Positions 32,282 through 40,847 of a DNA stretch of 64,000 bases are shown here, piece by piece. The notes under the pieces are model-generated. The model was given only the letters and a program-made list of their open reading frames with translations, had not been told where the DNA came from and made no database searches. The stretch lies in assembly GCA_049514215.1 (NCBI GenBank), contig JBEKVI010000039.1, forward strand, positions 29,069-93,068, in the 5' to 3' direction. The DNA is from BOG-994 sp049514215. Lineage in GTDB: Bacteria; Pseudomonadota; Gammaproteobacteria; Burkholderiales; Burkholderiaceae_D. The position numbers were made by a program, and so were the translations under genes. Position 1 is the stretch's first letter. Each line of letters starts with the position of its first letter.

Positions 32282-35145
32282 TCGTCTTCGGCGAGCACGT
32301 GATGGCCCTCGCTGTGCTCGCCATCGTCCTCGTCGTCGCAGCAGTCATTGCAGCCGTGCGAGCAGCAGGGATCGCAGGAGTGTTTGGCACAGTGTCCGCG
32401 CCGGCAATCCTCGCAGCCTTTGGACCCGCATCCGGCATCCCACTGGGTATAGGCAAGCATCTCCAGCACCTTCACAGGCGTGTGCGGATCGTCACTATGG
32501 ATGACGAGGTCGCACGAACGCGGACACTTCTCCTCGGCCTTGTAGCGGATCACCAGAGCCAGGCATGATCCCGGATGCAGCGTCGCGGGGAAGGGATTGT
32601 TCACCAGTCGCCAATAGCGGCTCTTGCGACGAAACGCCACACTCGTGACCTTAAGTTCGCATTCCCCGACGTTGCATAGCGACAGGGTGCGCTCGGCGCA
32701 GGTGCACGCGGGGATGCCTCCGAAACAGGCCGAACCCGTGACGACGAGCCGACCTGCCGGCGCCTCGCCCGTGACGGCGACGGATTCAGGACTGGTCGGA
32801 TCGTTGCTTGCGATCGTCAGGGTGCCCGACTTGGCCCCATGACTGGTGGGCTGAAATCGGATCGGAAGGGATATTGCTTCTCCGGGGGCGATCACGATCG
32901 GATAGGAGACGACTTCAGGTGGCAGAAAGTCGCTCGACGAACTGGTGATGTGCGTAATCGCAAGAGGGCAATGGCCGCTGTTGCTCACGACCAGGGGCGC
33001 ATCTTTGAAGCCGCCCACGCACACCGCGCCGAAGGAGCCGGTGTCGGCCATCGCGAGCACGAGCCTTGGTGCCGGCGCAAACCCGATTACGGCGACATCG
33101 TCTACGCCGAGCAGGGTGTTGCTGAAGATCTGGATGATGCCGCTGTGAACCCCCCGGGATTTTGGCCGAAACCGGATCACAAGATCCATCGAGTCGCCCG
33201 CAGCGATCGCAAGCGGATAGCCGGCGGTCGGGACGATGAAATCGGGCGAACTCGAGGTGATGTCCGAGATCAGCATCAAGGCGAATCCGGTGTTGTTGAT
33301 CGTGAGGATCTGGTCGCGAAACGAGTCCACGCAGACCTCGCCAAAGTTGCCGTGTTCGGCGATCGCGGTGACGATGATGGGAACGGGCGCAAGCGCAGCC
33401 AGTAGCCTAAAGCCGTTGATGCTGCCCCAGCCCGTGCACGCGTCCCATCCGGGCCCAGCCACGTAGACTGGAGCGTCGATGGGAGGATTACCGGACTCGT
33501 TGTTTCCGAAACGCACGTCATGGCAGATCGACGTTCCCAGTTCGTAGAACGTCGGATTGAGAAAGCCGACGTTCCGCCCTAAGAGTTTGACGATCACCGC
33601 GACCAATCCGGCATAAAGCGGAGCAACGAGGCTCGTGCCCACAAAGTCGTAATGGCCCGGACCGCCCGCGCCTGCGAAAAAGAAGCCGTTCATGCCGATC
33701 ATGCCCGCAACATCTGGCACGCCGCGCCGCGGGTTGCCATCGTTTTTGGAGATCGGATGCACGCCGCCTGCCGTTTGGTACAGCGGGACGGGGAAATTGT
33801 CGCTCACCCCACCGCCTGTGGCAGCGAACGGAAAATCGTCAAACAGCGAGGCGACGTGGGCATCGCTCCAGACGAATTCCTTGAACTGTATGGGGGGCGC
33901 CGTGATGTCGCCCACGATAGTGCCACCACAGGCCGTCGACCAGGGATCGGCATTCGGATAGCTCACATGACAGTGACCATCGAGAATGGTATTGGCCGAA
34001 CCCCAGTCGCCGATCGCCATGAATACCGTGATGCCCCGCACCGCCGCCGTACGCAGATGATGCGAGAGAACAAAGGCGACTGTGCCCGGAGTCGCATAGT
34101 GGCCGATGCGCGAGGCATCGTCACCAAAAGAGAGCAGCCAGCTGGCCGTGAGGACCGAAGGAGGGTTGTCTCCCACGTGAGGAAAGAGGGCTCGATTGAG
34201 GAAGGCCTCCCACCCGGCTTCCGAATTCTCCGTGAAGTAGACATTGATGTTGGCGCCCTGCGCGATCGCGGCTGCGATCGAGACGTCGATCCCGCATTCG
34301 CCCACGGCCGGTGTGGGGGAGGTTGTGACCAGCGCGCCGTTGTTGCCGTAGGTGATGAGACCGACCTTTAATCCGATATCGGTCAAAACCGGGTTGGTCT
34401 GATACGCCGGAGGCAAACTTGCGATGAACGAAAAGATGTCCGAATGCAGGTAGGCGGCGCCAGAAGCGGCGTCTTCGAAGATGCCAATCGTGGTCCCGAC
34501 AGCGCCGGTGTTCGGAAAGCTGTACACCTCTCCTACGACCTGGGGCGAAAGGTAGGCCGCTCCCGGGGGATCTCCGGTTCCCACACCAGCCGGGCCGCCG
34601 ATCTTGCGATTGTCGAGTCCGAGGACTGCCGTGATGACATCAACGAGGGCGCCCGGAACAAAGAGTGGACCGTCAAAGCCATGGTGCACCTCTTCGGCGG
34701 CTTGAGCCGGGGTCGCGTCTTGCGCATCGCCTGACCGGCGCGGCCGGTGTACTGAACTTAACGGGGAGCGATACCAATGCAGGGTGACCCCGAAGGCCGC
34801 GTTGATCTTGCCCACCGGCCCTTCGACGACGACACGGCGCCGTCCGGCGTCGCTCTCGAGGATCTGCAGACCCTTGGACTTCGCGAAGTCTTCGATCGCG
34901 CGCACATCTTCCTCGGCCGAACCGTACTGGCGCATGTACTCCTCGGCCGACAAGAACTGCCGCTGCTGCGGAGGGGTGCGCTGCCAGTGGTCAAGATCGT
35001 GCTCCTCGGCACTGCCGGGACGAGGTCTTAGCAGAAGGGTTGCAGCAACGTGATCCTTCTCCTCGACCGGTCCAAGCGGCGACGAGCCGGGCACTTGCGG
35101 TCGCTCGCTGCCGGGCAGGGGCTTATATCCAGGCGGCATTTTCAT
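32278..35145 (-). CDS. S53-family (sedolisin/kumamolisin-like) serine-carboxyl peptidase with repeat domains and Cys-rich tail
   Basis: A 955-residue protein starting at the ATG after GGAGGA. Residues about 28-128 are the pro-kumamolisin activation domain. The catalytic domain has E283 and D287 (GECGIDVSI), D380 as oxyanion aspartate (FMAIGDWGSA) and nucleophile S505 (FVGTSLVAPLYAG), and a calcium site at the end with D543 and AGPGWDACTGWGS. Residues about 590-890 hold three immunoglobulin-like ASH/choice-of-anchor repeats, two of them very similar (NFGEVCVDSF, SFGAVCVGGF). The last 55 residues are packed with Cys, His, Asp and Glu, ten cysteines in about 35 residues, like a metal-binding tail. 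No signal peptide is evident, as in other bacterial S53 enzymes; acid-active secreted protease is the expected role. Confidence 0.92.
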   Translation of the reverse strand: MKMPPGYKPLPGSERPQVPGSSPLGPVEEKDHVAATLLLRPRPGSAEEHDLDHWQRTPPQQRQFLSAEEYMRQYGSAEEDVRAIEDFAKSKGLQILESDAGRRRVVVEGPVGKINAAFGVTLHWYRSPLSSVHRPRRSGDAQDATPAQAAEEVHHGFDGPLFVPGALVDVITAVLGLDNRKIGGPAGVGTGDPPGAAYLSPQVVGEVYSFPNTGAVGTTIGIFEDAASGAAYLHSDIFSFIASLPPAYQTNPVLTDIGLKVGLITYGNNGALVTTSPTPAVGECGIDVSIAAAIAQGANINVYFTENSEAGWEAFLNRALFPHVGDNPPSVLTASWLLSFGDDASRIGHYATPGTVAFVLSHHLRTAAVRGITVFMAIGDWGSANTILDGHCHVSYPNADPWSTACGGTIVGDITAPPIQFKEFVWSDAHVASLFDDFPFAATGGGVSDNFPVPLYQTAGGVHPISKNDGNPRRGVPDVAGMIGMNGFFFAGAGGPGHYDFVGTSLVAPLYAGLVAVIVKLLGRNVGFLNPTFYELGTSICHDVRFGNNESGNPPIDAPVYVAGPGWDACTGWGSINGFRLLAALAPVPIIVTAIAEHGNFGEVCVDSFRDQILTINNTGFALMLISDITSSSPDFIVPTAGYPLAIAAGDSMDLVIRFRPKSRGVHSGIIQIFSNTLLGVDDVAVIGFAPAPRLVLAMADTGSFGAVCVGGFKDAPLVVSNSGHCPLAITHITSSSSDFLPPEVVSYPIVIAPGEAISLPIRFQPTSHGAKSGTLTIASNDPTSPESVAVTGEAPAGRLVVTGSACFGGIPACTCAERTLSLCNVGECELKVTSVAFRRKSRYWRLVNNPFPATLHPGSCLALVIRYKAEEKCPRSCDLVIHSDDPHTPVKVLEMLAYTQWDAGCGSKGCEDCRRGHCAKHSCDPCCSHGCNDCCDDEDDGEHSEGHHVLAEDD

Positions 35146-35567
35146 CGAGGTCTCCTCCAATTGGGCCTAGGGGCGGATCATGGGATCCGCGGCAAGGCGC
35201 TGTCATCGCGCTCTTTGTCTTCGCACCGCGCGGCTAGGCCCGGTGTCTGGTTTGCTACGCGCTGATCCGCGCGCAACCCGTGGGTCGTTCGAGGCTTACG
35301 CTCGACCCAGGGCTTGGAGAAGACGGATCAACGTTCGGTCTGGCTCGTCGAATTCCCATGTGCAGAATGCAACGCCGCCGCGCGGTTCTTCACTGCTTGA
35401 ATCAAGCCTAGTCCGCAATTCGTCAATCGGCTATACGTCCAAAGGGGTTACCGTGGGGATGAGAAGCGGCGATGTCCCTCTTGCAGCAGGGATCTCTGCA
35501 CGGTGCCTGCGCGAAAACCCGATGGCACTCAGCCAACGGCCTAAGCATTTCGCATTAAACGAAAGTC
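35146..35567. other. Non-coding stretch upstream of the S53 protease gene
   Basis: Frames here are shadows without start signals. The region should contain the protease promoter at its left end and the 3' end of the oxygenase transcript at its right end. A weak 7-base hairpin, TGGGTCG / CGACCCA, lies at 35281-35309; I see nothing else. Confidence 0.5.
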
Positions 35568-36632
35568 TTAGGGCTTTCGCGCCTGACGCTTGTGCAGGCG
35601 CTGCGCCTCCGCGAGGGCGTCCGCGTTCAGTTGCAGCCCCCGCGAGCCCGCCAGCTTTTGCGCGACGTGTTCGGCGACTGTCACCGGTGCGTAGCGTTGC
35701 GGACGGCGCGCATCCCAGCAGCCGGGAAGACAAGAGACGATGGCATCGAAATTGCCGTCGTGGAAGAACGCCGCGGAGCGGCGCTTCAGAGCGCGACCGT
35801 CATCGGAGACGGAGGGCAGAACGCGATGCATGGTCGAGACCCAGCGATCGTTGGTCCAGCGCGCGAGCATGTCGCCCAAATTGATGAGAAGCGCCCCCGC
35901 GAGAGGGACGACGTCGTGCCAATCCCCATGACGGTCGAGAACCTGCAGCCCGGGGGTGACGCGATCGGCCCAGAGAATGGTGACGATTCCAAAATCGGTG
36001 TGTGCGCCCATGCCCATCTGTCCTTGCTCGAGCGGATGCTGCTGTCCCGGCAAGGCATAGTAATTCAGACGCAAGACATCGAGCGAGTGATCCTGAAACG
36101 GCACAAAGTAGTCCTCGGGCAACGCGAGGGCTAGAGCGAAGATGCGCGTCATGGTGCGTGCGAGCTGCGATGCTTCCCGGAACCAGGCGCTCACGTGAGC
36201 TTTGAATTCGCCTGGCGCATTGGGCCAGATGTTCTTTGGATACGTCGCTTCGGGTAAAGCGAGCGCAGGAAAATCGCAGGCCTGGGTGCCCACGTTGAAG
36301 GCTTCAAAAAGATCGGCTGCCGTGCTCACTCCCAAGCTGTAGCTTAAGCGTTCCGACCCCGGCGCCGTATAGCCCCGGTTGATGCTCGCATCCGGCGCTC
36401 GAAAGGCCAGTTTTTTCTCGAGCGTCTGGCCAAAGAAGCCGTCGATCGCCTCGCCCAGGTGCGCGATGACGGCCGGATCGATCCCGTGTCCTGTGATCTG
36501 CATGAAACCGACTTCGCGCGCGGCGGAGTCGACCTCCGCTGCGATCGCTTCCTTCGCCTTGGTCGATTGGCGATGAAAGTGGCCGATATCGATCACGGGA
36601 ACCGCCCAGGCTTTACTCACGTCATCGGTCAC
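35568..36632 (-). CDS. Isopenicillin N synthase-like 2-oxoglutarate/Fe(II)-dependent oxygenase
   Basis: From the GTG at 36632, which follows AAAGGA, the protein has 354 residues. The N-terminal half is the conserved non-haem dioxygenase domain (VPVIDIGHF, GFMQITGHGID). The jelly-roll core has the iron facial triad H211 and D213 (GAHTDFGIVTIL) with H269 (STMHRVLP) and the co-substrate-binding RxS (R284-S286 region, RRSAAFF). This places it in the isopenicillin N synthase-like group of 2OG oxygenases; most bacterial members are of unknown substrate. It is divergent from a methyltransferase gene, 138 bases apart. An in-frame TTG further upstream is unlikely. Confidence 0.9.
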   Translation of the reverse strand: MTDDVSKAWAVPVIDIGHFHRQSTKAKEAIAAEVDSAAREVGFMQITGHGIDPAVIAHLGEAIDGFFGQTLEKKLAFRAPDASINRGYTAPGSERLSYSLGVSTAADLFEAFNVGTQACDFPALALPEATYPKNIWPNAPGEFKAHVSAWFREASQLARTMTRIFALALALPEDYFVPFQDHSLDVLRLNYYALPGQQHPLEQGQMGMGAHTDFGIVTILWADRVTPGLQVLDRHGDWHDVVPLAGALLINLGDMLARWTNDRWVSTMHRVLPSVSDDGRALKRRSAAFFHDGNFDAIVSCLPGCWDARRPQRYAPVTVAEHVAQKLAGSRGLQLNADALAEAQRLHKRQARKP

Positions 36633-36770
36633 ACGAAGTCCTTTGGCCCTGGTGCCGGTGGCGGCCAAAGGGTCGCCGGCGCGAGCGCGAGCAAGGCTCG
36701 AGCAAGATCGATGCCACGGCGAAAGAAAGGGAGTCTATAGCGTGGCGATCGGCTGGTCTAGAATAGCGCC

Positions 36771-37625
36771 ATGAGCAAGACGAACGAGCAAAAAGCCCCA
36801 GGCGATTTCGATCCGGGAGAGCGCCTGCGCTCCCTCTATGAGCCCGATGGGGGCGTGCGCGAAGTGTTCTCTTCGAAGGTCGCAGATTATGTCGCCTCGC
36901 GACCGGGATATCCGGACGCACTCTTTAACGCCCTGGCCGGGCTGTGCGATTTACCCGAGAAGGCCATGATTGCGGACGTCGGTGCGGGAACGGGGCTGTT
37001 CTCGCGCGGACTTCTCGAGCGCGGCTATCGGGTCGCCGCCATCGAGCCCAATGCGGCCATGCGGCAGGCGGCCCAGGCCGCGCTGTCTCACTATCCGGGG
37101 TATCAGAGCCTTGCGGGCTCGGCCGAGTCGATTCCGCTTGGCGCGCGCAGCGTGGATCTCATCACTGCGGCCCAGGCCTTTCACTGGTTTGAAGTCGAGG
37201 CGGCGCGCACGGAATGTTTGCGCGTCCTAACCGACGTGGGGCAGGTCGCCCTGGTTTGGAACGACCGGGCTCCCAACGATCCGCTCGAAAAGGAGTTCGA
37301 TACGATCTTTGCCGAATTCGGCGGCGAGAAGAGGGCGGCCCTCGTGGCCCACGAGGATCGCGCCGATGTTCCGGTGTTCTTCGGAGGTCAGCTCTATCGC
37401 GAATTCGCGTGGCCCAATGAACATGTGCTCGATGAAAGCGGACTGGCGAGTCTCTTTTATTCGCGCTCCTACATGCCCGAGCGGGCTTCAAAGGCCGGGC
37501 AAGCGGTCCTTGAACGTGCGCGTGCGCTCTTTAAGCGCTCCGCCGTGGACGGGCACATCGTGGTGCGCTACCGGACCATTGCCATGATTGGCCGGCCGCA
37601 GCTGCCAGGCACTAAGGGGGCCTGA
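36771..37625 (+). CDS. SAM-dependent class I methyltransferase
   Basis: A 284-residue protein with a Rossmann-like methyltransferase domain: motif I MIADVGAGTGLFSRGLL, the acidic residue after strand 2 in VAAIEPNAAMRQAA, SAESIPLGARSVDLITAAQAFHW as motifs II-III, and LRVLTDVGQVALVWNDR after it. The arrangement is that of the Methyltransf_11/ubiE-like group acting on small molecules; the substrate is unknown. The last 100 residues are a family-typical cap. It is divergent from the 2OG oxygenase and tail-to-tail with the amidase. Confidence 0.87.
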   Translation: MSKTNEQKAPGDFDPGERLRSLYEPDGGVREVFSSKVADYVASRPGYPDALFNALAGLCDLPEKAMIADVGAGTGLFSRGLLERGYRVAAIEPNAAMRQAAQAALSHYPGYQSLAGSAESIPLGARSVDLITAAQAFHWFEVEAARTECLRVLTDVGQVALVWNDRAPNDPLEKEFDTIFAEFGGEKRAALVAHEDRADVPVFFGGQLYREFAWPNEHVLDESGLASLFYSRSYMPERASKAGQAVLERARALFKRSAVDGHIVVRYRTIAMIGRPQLPGTKGA

Positions 37626-37651
37626 CCCGTCGCCCCTGGGGGCAGCCGGCC

Positions 37652-39106
37652 TCAGTATCCTCGCGGCGCGACAAAGCCCCCGAGCGTGTCCTGTACCGCC
37701 TTGGCAAAGGCGATCGTCGTGCGGTCTTCGAGGTAGGGTCCAACGATCTGCATGCCCACAGGCAGACCCGAGACCGTCTGCCCCGCCGGCGCCGACGTCG
37801 AGGGCAGGTAGGCCGCACCGACGATACCGACCCAGAAAAGCTGCTCGAAATACGGTGTTGCTCGTCCATTGACTTCGATCCTGCGATCAGAAATGGGCTC
37901 GCTTTGATCGTGCAAGATGGCCGCGGTTTGGGTTACCGGACACAAGAGCACATCGTAGCGCTCAAAGAAGAGCGACCAGGCGCGCCTGAGCCGCTCCCGT
38001 CGCTCGTGCGTGATGAGCCAGTCGCGATGACGCTGGATCGAGCCCTCGGCGTAGATGGCGTAACCGCTCCCGTCGTCGGTACGATGGGGTGCATCTTCGA
38101 TGAGTCTTTGAAACTGCGCCAATGGCAGACCCGGCGCAGTCGCGCCGTAGAGGAGCTTGAGATAGACGTCTCGCGCCTCTGCGAAAGTAAAGCCGGGTCG
38201 CGCCGTCACATCAATGGCAGCCCCCGCTGCGCGCAGTCGCTCGATTGCGGCGTGATGGACCGCGGCCACCGAAGCATCCACGGGGCTTACCGGATCGTCC
38301 AGCCAGGCCGCAATGCGAAAGTCGGAAAGACGCTGCCCTCGTGCCTTGGGCAGTTCGAGCCGCCAGGCGCGTGCCTCGCCCGAATCAGGTCCGGCAAGCA
38401 CGTCCAAGGCCAGCATGAGATCGTCGGCGTCTCTGGCCAGCGGACCCAGTACGGCGATGTCGGCACTCTGCAGGCTTCCAGGCGGACCGGGGATGTGACC
38501 CCTTGCCGGGATGAGCCCAAAACTGGGCTTGTGTCCGAAGACGCCGCAAAAGTGTGCGGGAGTGCGAATCGAGCCGCCGATGTCGCTCCCCAGCTCCAGA
38601 GGCGTCAGATCCGCGGCCAGCGCCGCAGCCGAGCCACCCGACGAGCCGCCCGGGGAGCGGGCCAGGTCCCAGGGATTGTTGGTCGTGCCGAAAATCGGGT
38701 TGTAGCTTTGCAAGTCCATTGCCATGGTGGGCGTGTTGGTCTTGCCGAAAATGACCGCGCCCGCCTGGCGCAAGCGCTCGATGGCCACCGCGTCGGTCTT
38801 GGGTACATGCTCGGCCAGGGGAGGCGCGCCGGCCGTGGTCCGCACGCCGGCCGTCTCGAAAGTATCCTTGACTGACATTGGAACGCCGTGCAAGGGTCCC
38901 AAGGTCCTACCTTTTGCGAGCGCCGCATCGGCGGCGCGGGCCTGCGCGCGGGCCCCGTCCACGTCCAGCGTGACGATGGCGTTTAAGGCCGGGTTGAACG
39001 CGGCAACGCGGTCCAGATAGTGTTCAAGCAGTGCTTCGGAAGTGGTCTCGCGCTCGCGGATGGAGCGCGCCAGACGGGCGACAGTGGGGTAGGTCCGATG
39101 CGGCAC
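37652..39106 (-). CDS. Amidase signature family enzyme
   Basis: From the GTG at 39106, preceded by TAAGGAG, the protein has 484 residues. The Ser-cisSer-Lys triad is visible: K80 (GVPMSVKDTF), cis-Ser S155 (SPGGSSGGSAAAL) and nucleophile S179 (LGSDIGGSIRTPA). These hydrolyse amides; the family includes amidases, aryl-acylamidases and GatA. The absence of gatB and gatC neighbours and the divergent C-terminal half make a GatA role unlikely. Substrate not determinable. The frame can be extended to 39157 but that start has no ribosome binding site. Divergent from the PLC/P1-type gene. Confidence 0.92.
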   Translation of the reverse strand: MPHRTYPTVARLARSIRERETTSEALLEHYLDRVAAFNPALNAIVTLDVDGARAQARAADAALAKGRTLGPLHGVPMSVKDTFETAGVRTTAGAPPLAEHVPKTDAVAIERLRQAGAVIFGKTNTPTMAMDLQSYNPIFGTTNNPWDLARSPGGSSGGSAAALAADLTPLELGSDIGGSIRTPAHFCGVFGHKPSFGLIPARGHIPGPPGSLQSADIAVLGPLARDADDLMLALDVLAGPDSGEARAWRLELPKARGQRLSDFRIAAWLDDPVSPVDASVAAVHHAAIERLRAAGAAIDVTARPGFTFAEARDVYLKLLYGATAPGLPLAQFQRLIEDAPHRTDDGSGYAIYAEGSIQRHRDWLITHERRERLRRAWSLFFERYDVLLCPVTQTAAILHDQSEPISDRRIEVNGRATPYFEQLFWVGIVGAAYLPSTSAPAGQTVSGLPVGMQIVGPYLEDRTTIAFAKAVQDTLGGFVAPRGY

Positions 39107-39282
39107 GCGGCTGCTCCTTAGAGGCTTGGGGCCTTCCGATGCGGATGCGAGACGCAAGGATAGCGCATTGGCGCTGGCACGCGCTCTCGCGCGTTACCGG
39201 GTATGGCGTAACATCCGAGCGTCGACGGGAATCAAATGCCTTGACGGGAGATGACATCAGGCCAATCTCGAGCACACGGCGC

Positions 39283-40623
39283 ATGCGGGCAGGGTGGGTC
39301 ACGGCTTTTTGTGCCGCGACGTTTCTCGGGCAGGCAGCCTTCGCCTGGAGCAATCATGCGCTGGGAACGTGGCAGGCTCTTTCAGTGATGCCTGAATTGA
39401 CCGGGCTCGCTCCGGTGCCGGCAGAGCCCCTCGAAAGCTTTCTGTCCAGCGAAGCGGTCGGCATTGCGAATCTGCTGCAAGCCGAGGAACGCTGGGCGGC
39501 CAGGATGCGAGGCTATCCGCCTGTGCCGCGGGCGCTCCTGTTTCGTGCCGGTGCCACCGACCCGGCCGAACTGCACAGGCGTTTTGCCATGGCCTTGCGC
39601 ATCAATCCGAACGCGCCCTTAAGTCTTTTCCTGCAGCTGCGACCTGGGGCCAATCTCGAGGGTCGCCCGCGCCTGAACGAATTCCAGGTGACCCTTGCCA
39701 AGCATAGCGAAGTCGTCCATTCCTTGGTCTTCGTCGCGCTTCGCGCGGGCGAGGCGGTCGCGGTTGCCGACGTGCTTGCCACCGCATCCGACGAACCCGA
39801 CTATGGTCTGGATTTTGGCTTGTGGTCGGACAACGGAACCGCCTTTGGCGATGTCTACGAGCTCGGCAAGCAGCCCTTTGGCAACCCGGCGCTCGAGTAC
39901 AGCAGTCAGGCGCCGCTACACATGGGCTTCTATCATGAGTCCCCGATCCTCTACATGGCCGCGCCCTTTCTCAGGCGTACCTTTCCAGAGTATCGCATCC
40001 ATCTGTACGCGAGCCTCGCGAGCTTCGCGCTTCGGACGGGGCATCCGTACTGGGGGTGGCGTTTTGCGGGCTGGGCTGCGCACTATGTCCAGGACCTGAC
40101 CCAGCCCTACCACGTGCGCGTTTTTCCGGGAGTGGGGGTGTCGCGGCTGCTTTGGATCAACACGCTCGATGTGGTGGGGATTCATCAGCCCAAGATCGAT
40201 GCGATCACCTTGATTTCCAATCGCCATGCCGCGCTCGAGAACTACCTCTGGTATCGCATGCGCGGCGACTACCTTCACGGGACTTTCGACGATCCCGTGC
40301 TGCAAGCCCTGCGCGAGCACTCACCAGACGATGGTGAAGTCTTCGCTGACTTCACCGCGCGCTCGGTCATCTCGCGCCAGGCGTACGACGAGGCCGATGC
40401 CCTCGATCGGGCGCTCCTCGAGGCCACGCCAGCGCGCTACGTCAACGACCCGAGCTACACTCTGGGCGCGACCGAATCGGGCGTGAATCTTTACGCCGTG
40501 ATCTCGGAGTCGCCAGCCGCGCGGCAGGAAGCCCTGACGGCGGCGATCGTGCCGCTTCTTGCCCACTTCGGCGGTCATACGCGCGCGTTTTTGCGCGCGG
40601 TCATCAAGGCCGCGAGCACCTAG
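39283..40623 (+). CDS. Exported zinc phospholipase C / S1-P1 nuclease-like enzyme
   Basis: A 446-residue protein whose first 21 residues are a signal peptide (VTAFCAATFLGQAAFA). Cleavage leaves tryptophan at the mature N-terminus (WSNHALGTW), the zinc ligand characteristic of the PLC/P1 fold, with histidine three residues later. Further ligands fit HMGFYHE and GWAAHYVQDLTQPYH. The family hydrolyses phosphodiester bonds of phospholipids or nucleic acids in the periplasm or outside. The C-terminal part, with VYELGKQP upstream and DADALDRALLEA later, is not diagnostic. The length exceeds the usual 280-300 residues because of an insertion in the middle. Start chosen for the signal peptide; no strong ribosome binding site. 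Confidence 0.75.
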   Translation: MRAGWVTAFCAATFLGQAAFAWSNHALGTWQALSVMPELTGLAPVPAEPLESFLSSEAVGIANLLQAEERWAARMRGYPPVPRALLFRAGATDPAELHRRFAMALRINPNAPLSLFLQLRPGANLEGRPRLNEFQVTLAKHSEVVHSLVFVALRAGEAVAVADVLATASDEPDYGLDFGLWSDNGTAFGDVYELGKQPFGNPALEYSSQAPLHMGFYHESPILYMAAPFLRRTFPEYRIHLYASLASFALRTGHPYWGWRFAGWAAHYVQDLTQPYHVRVFPGVGVSRLLWINTLDVVGIHQPKIDAITLISNRHAALENYLWYRMRGDYLHGTFDDPVLQALREHSPDDGEVFADFTARSVISRQAYDEADALDRALLEATPARYVNDPSYTLGATESGVNLYAVISESPAARQEALTAAIVPLLAHFGGHTRAFLRAVIKAAST

Positions 40624-40847
40624 CTTCGACGGTGCCCAAATCGTGCTTTCGGTCTTGGGAAAGAGCCTCGGGCGGGCTCGGCTTCGCAGGGCAGCTTCAA
40701 CGGCTTAGCGGGGGCGGCCGGAGCTCTTCACTGGCGAATTTGAGTGGAGCCCATCGCGGTCTGTGGTCTAATCGCGAAGCGTCTGCAGCCCCGGGGTCCA
40801 GGCCGGGGCCGGGTTGCAGATTTTTCTGAGCCGGATAGGAGAAGCGG

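Noticed and set aside
33652..34371. A 239-codon plus-strand frame across the S53 catalytic domain
   Set aside because: Lies opposite an intact catalytic domain with D380 and S505; composition is that of a shadow.
35281..35309. Hairpin TGGGTCG / CGACCCA as a terminator for the oxygenase gene
   Set aside because: Only 7 pairs, a long loop and no T-run on the relevant strand, more than 250 bases past the stop.
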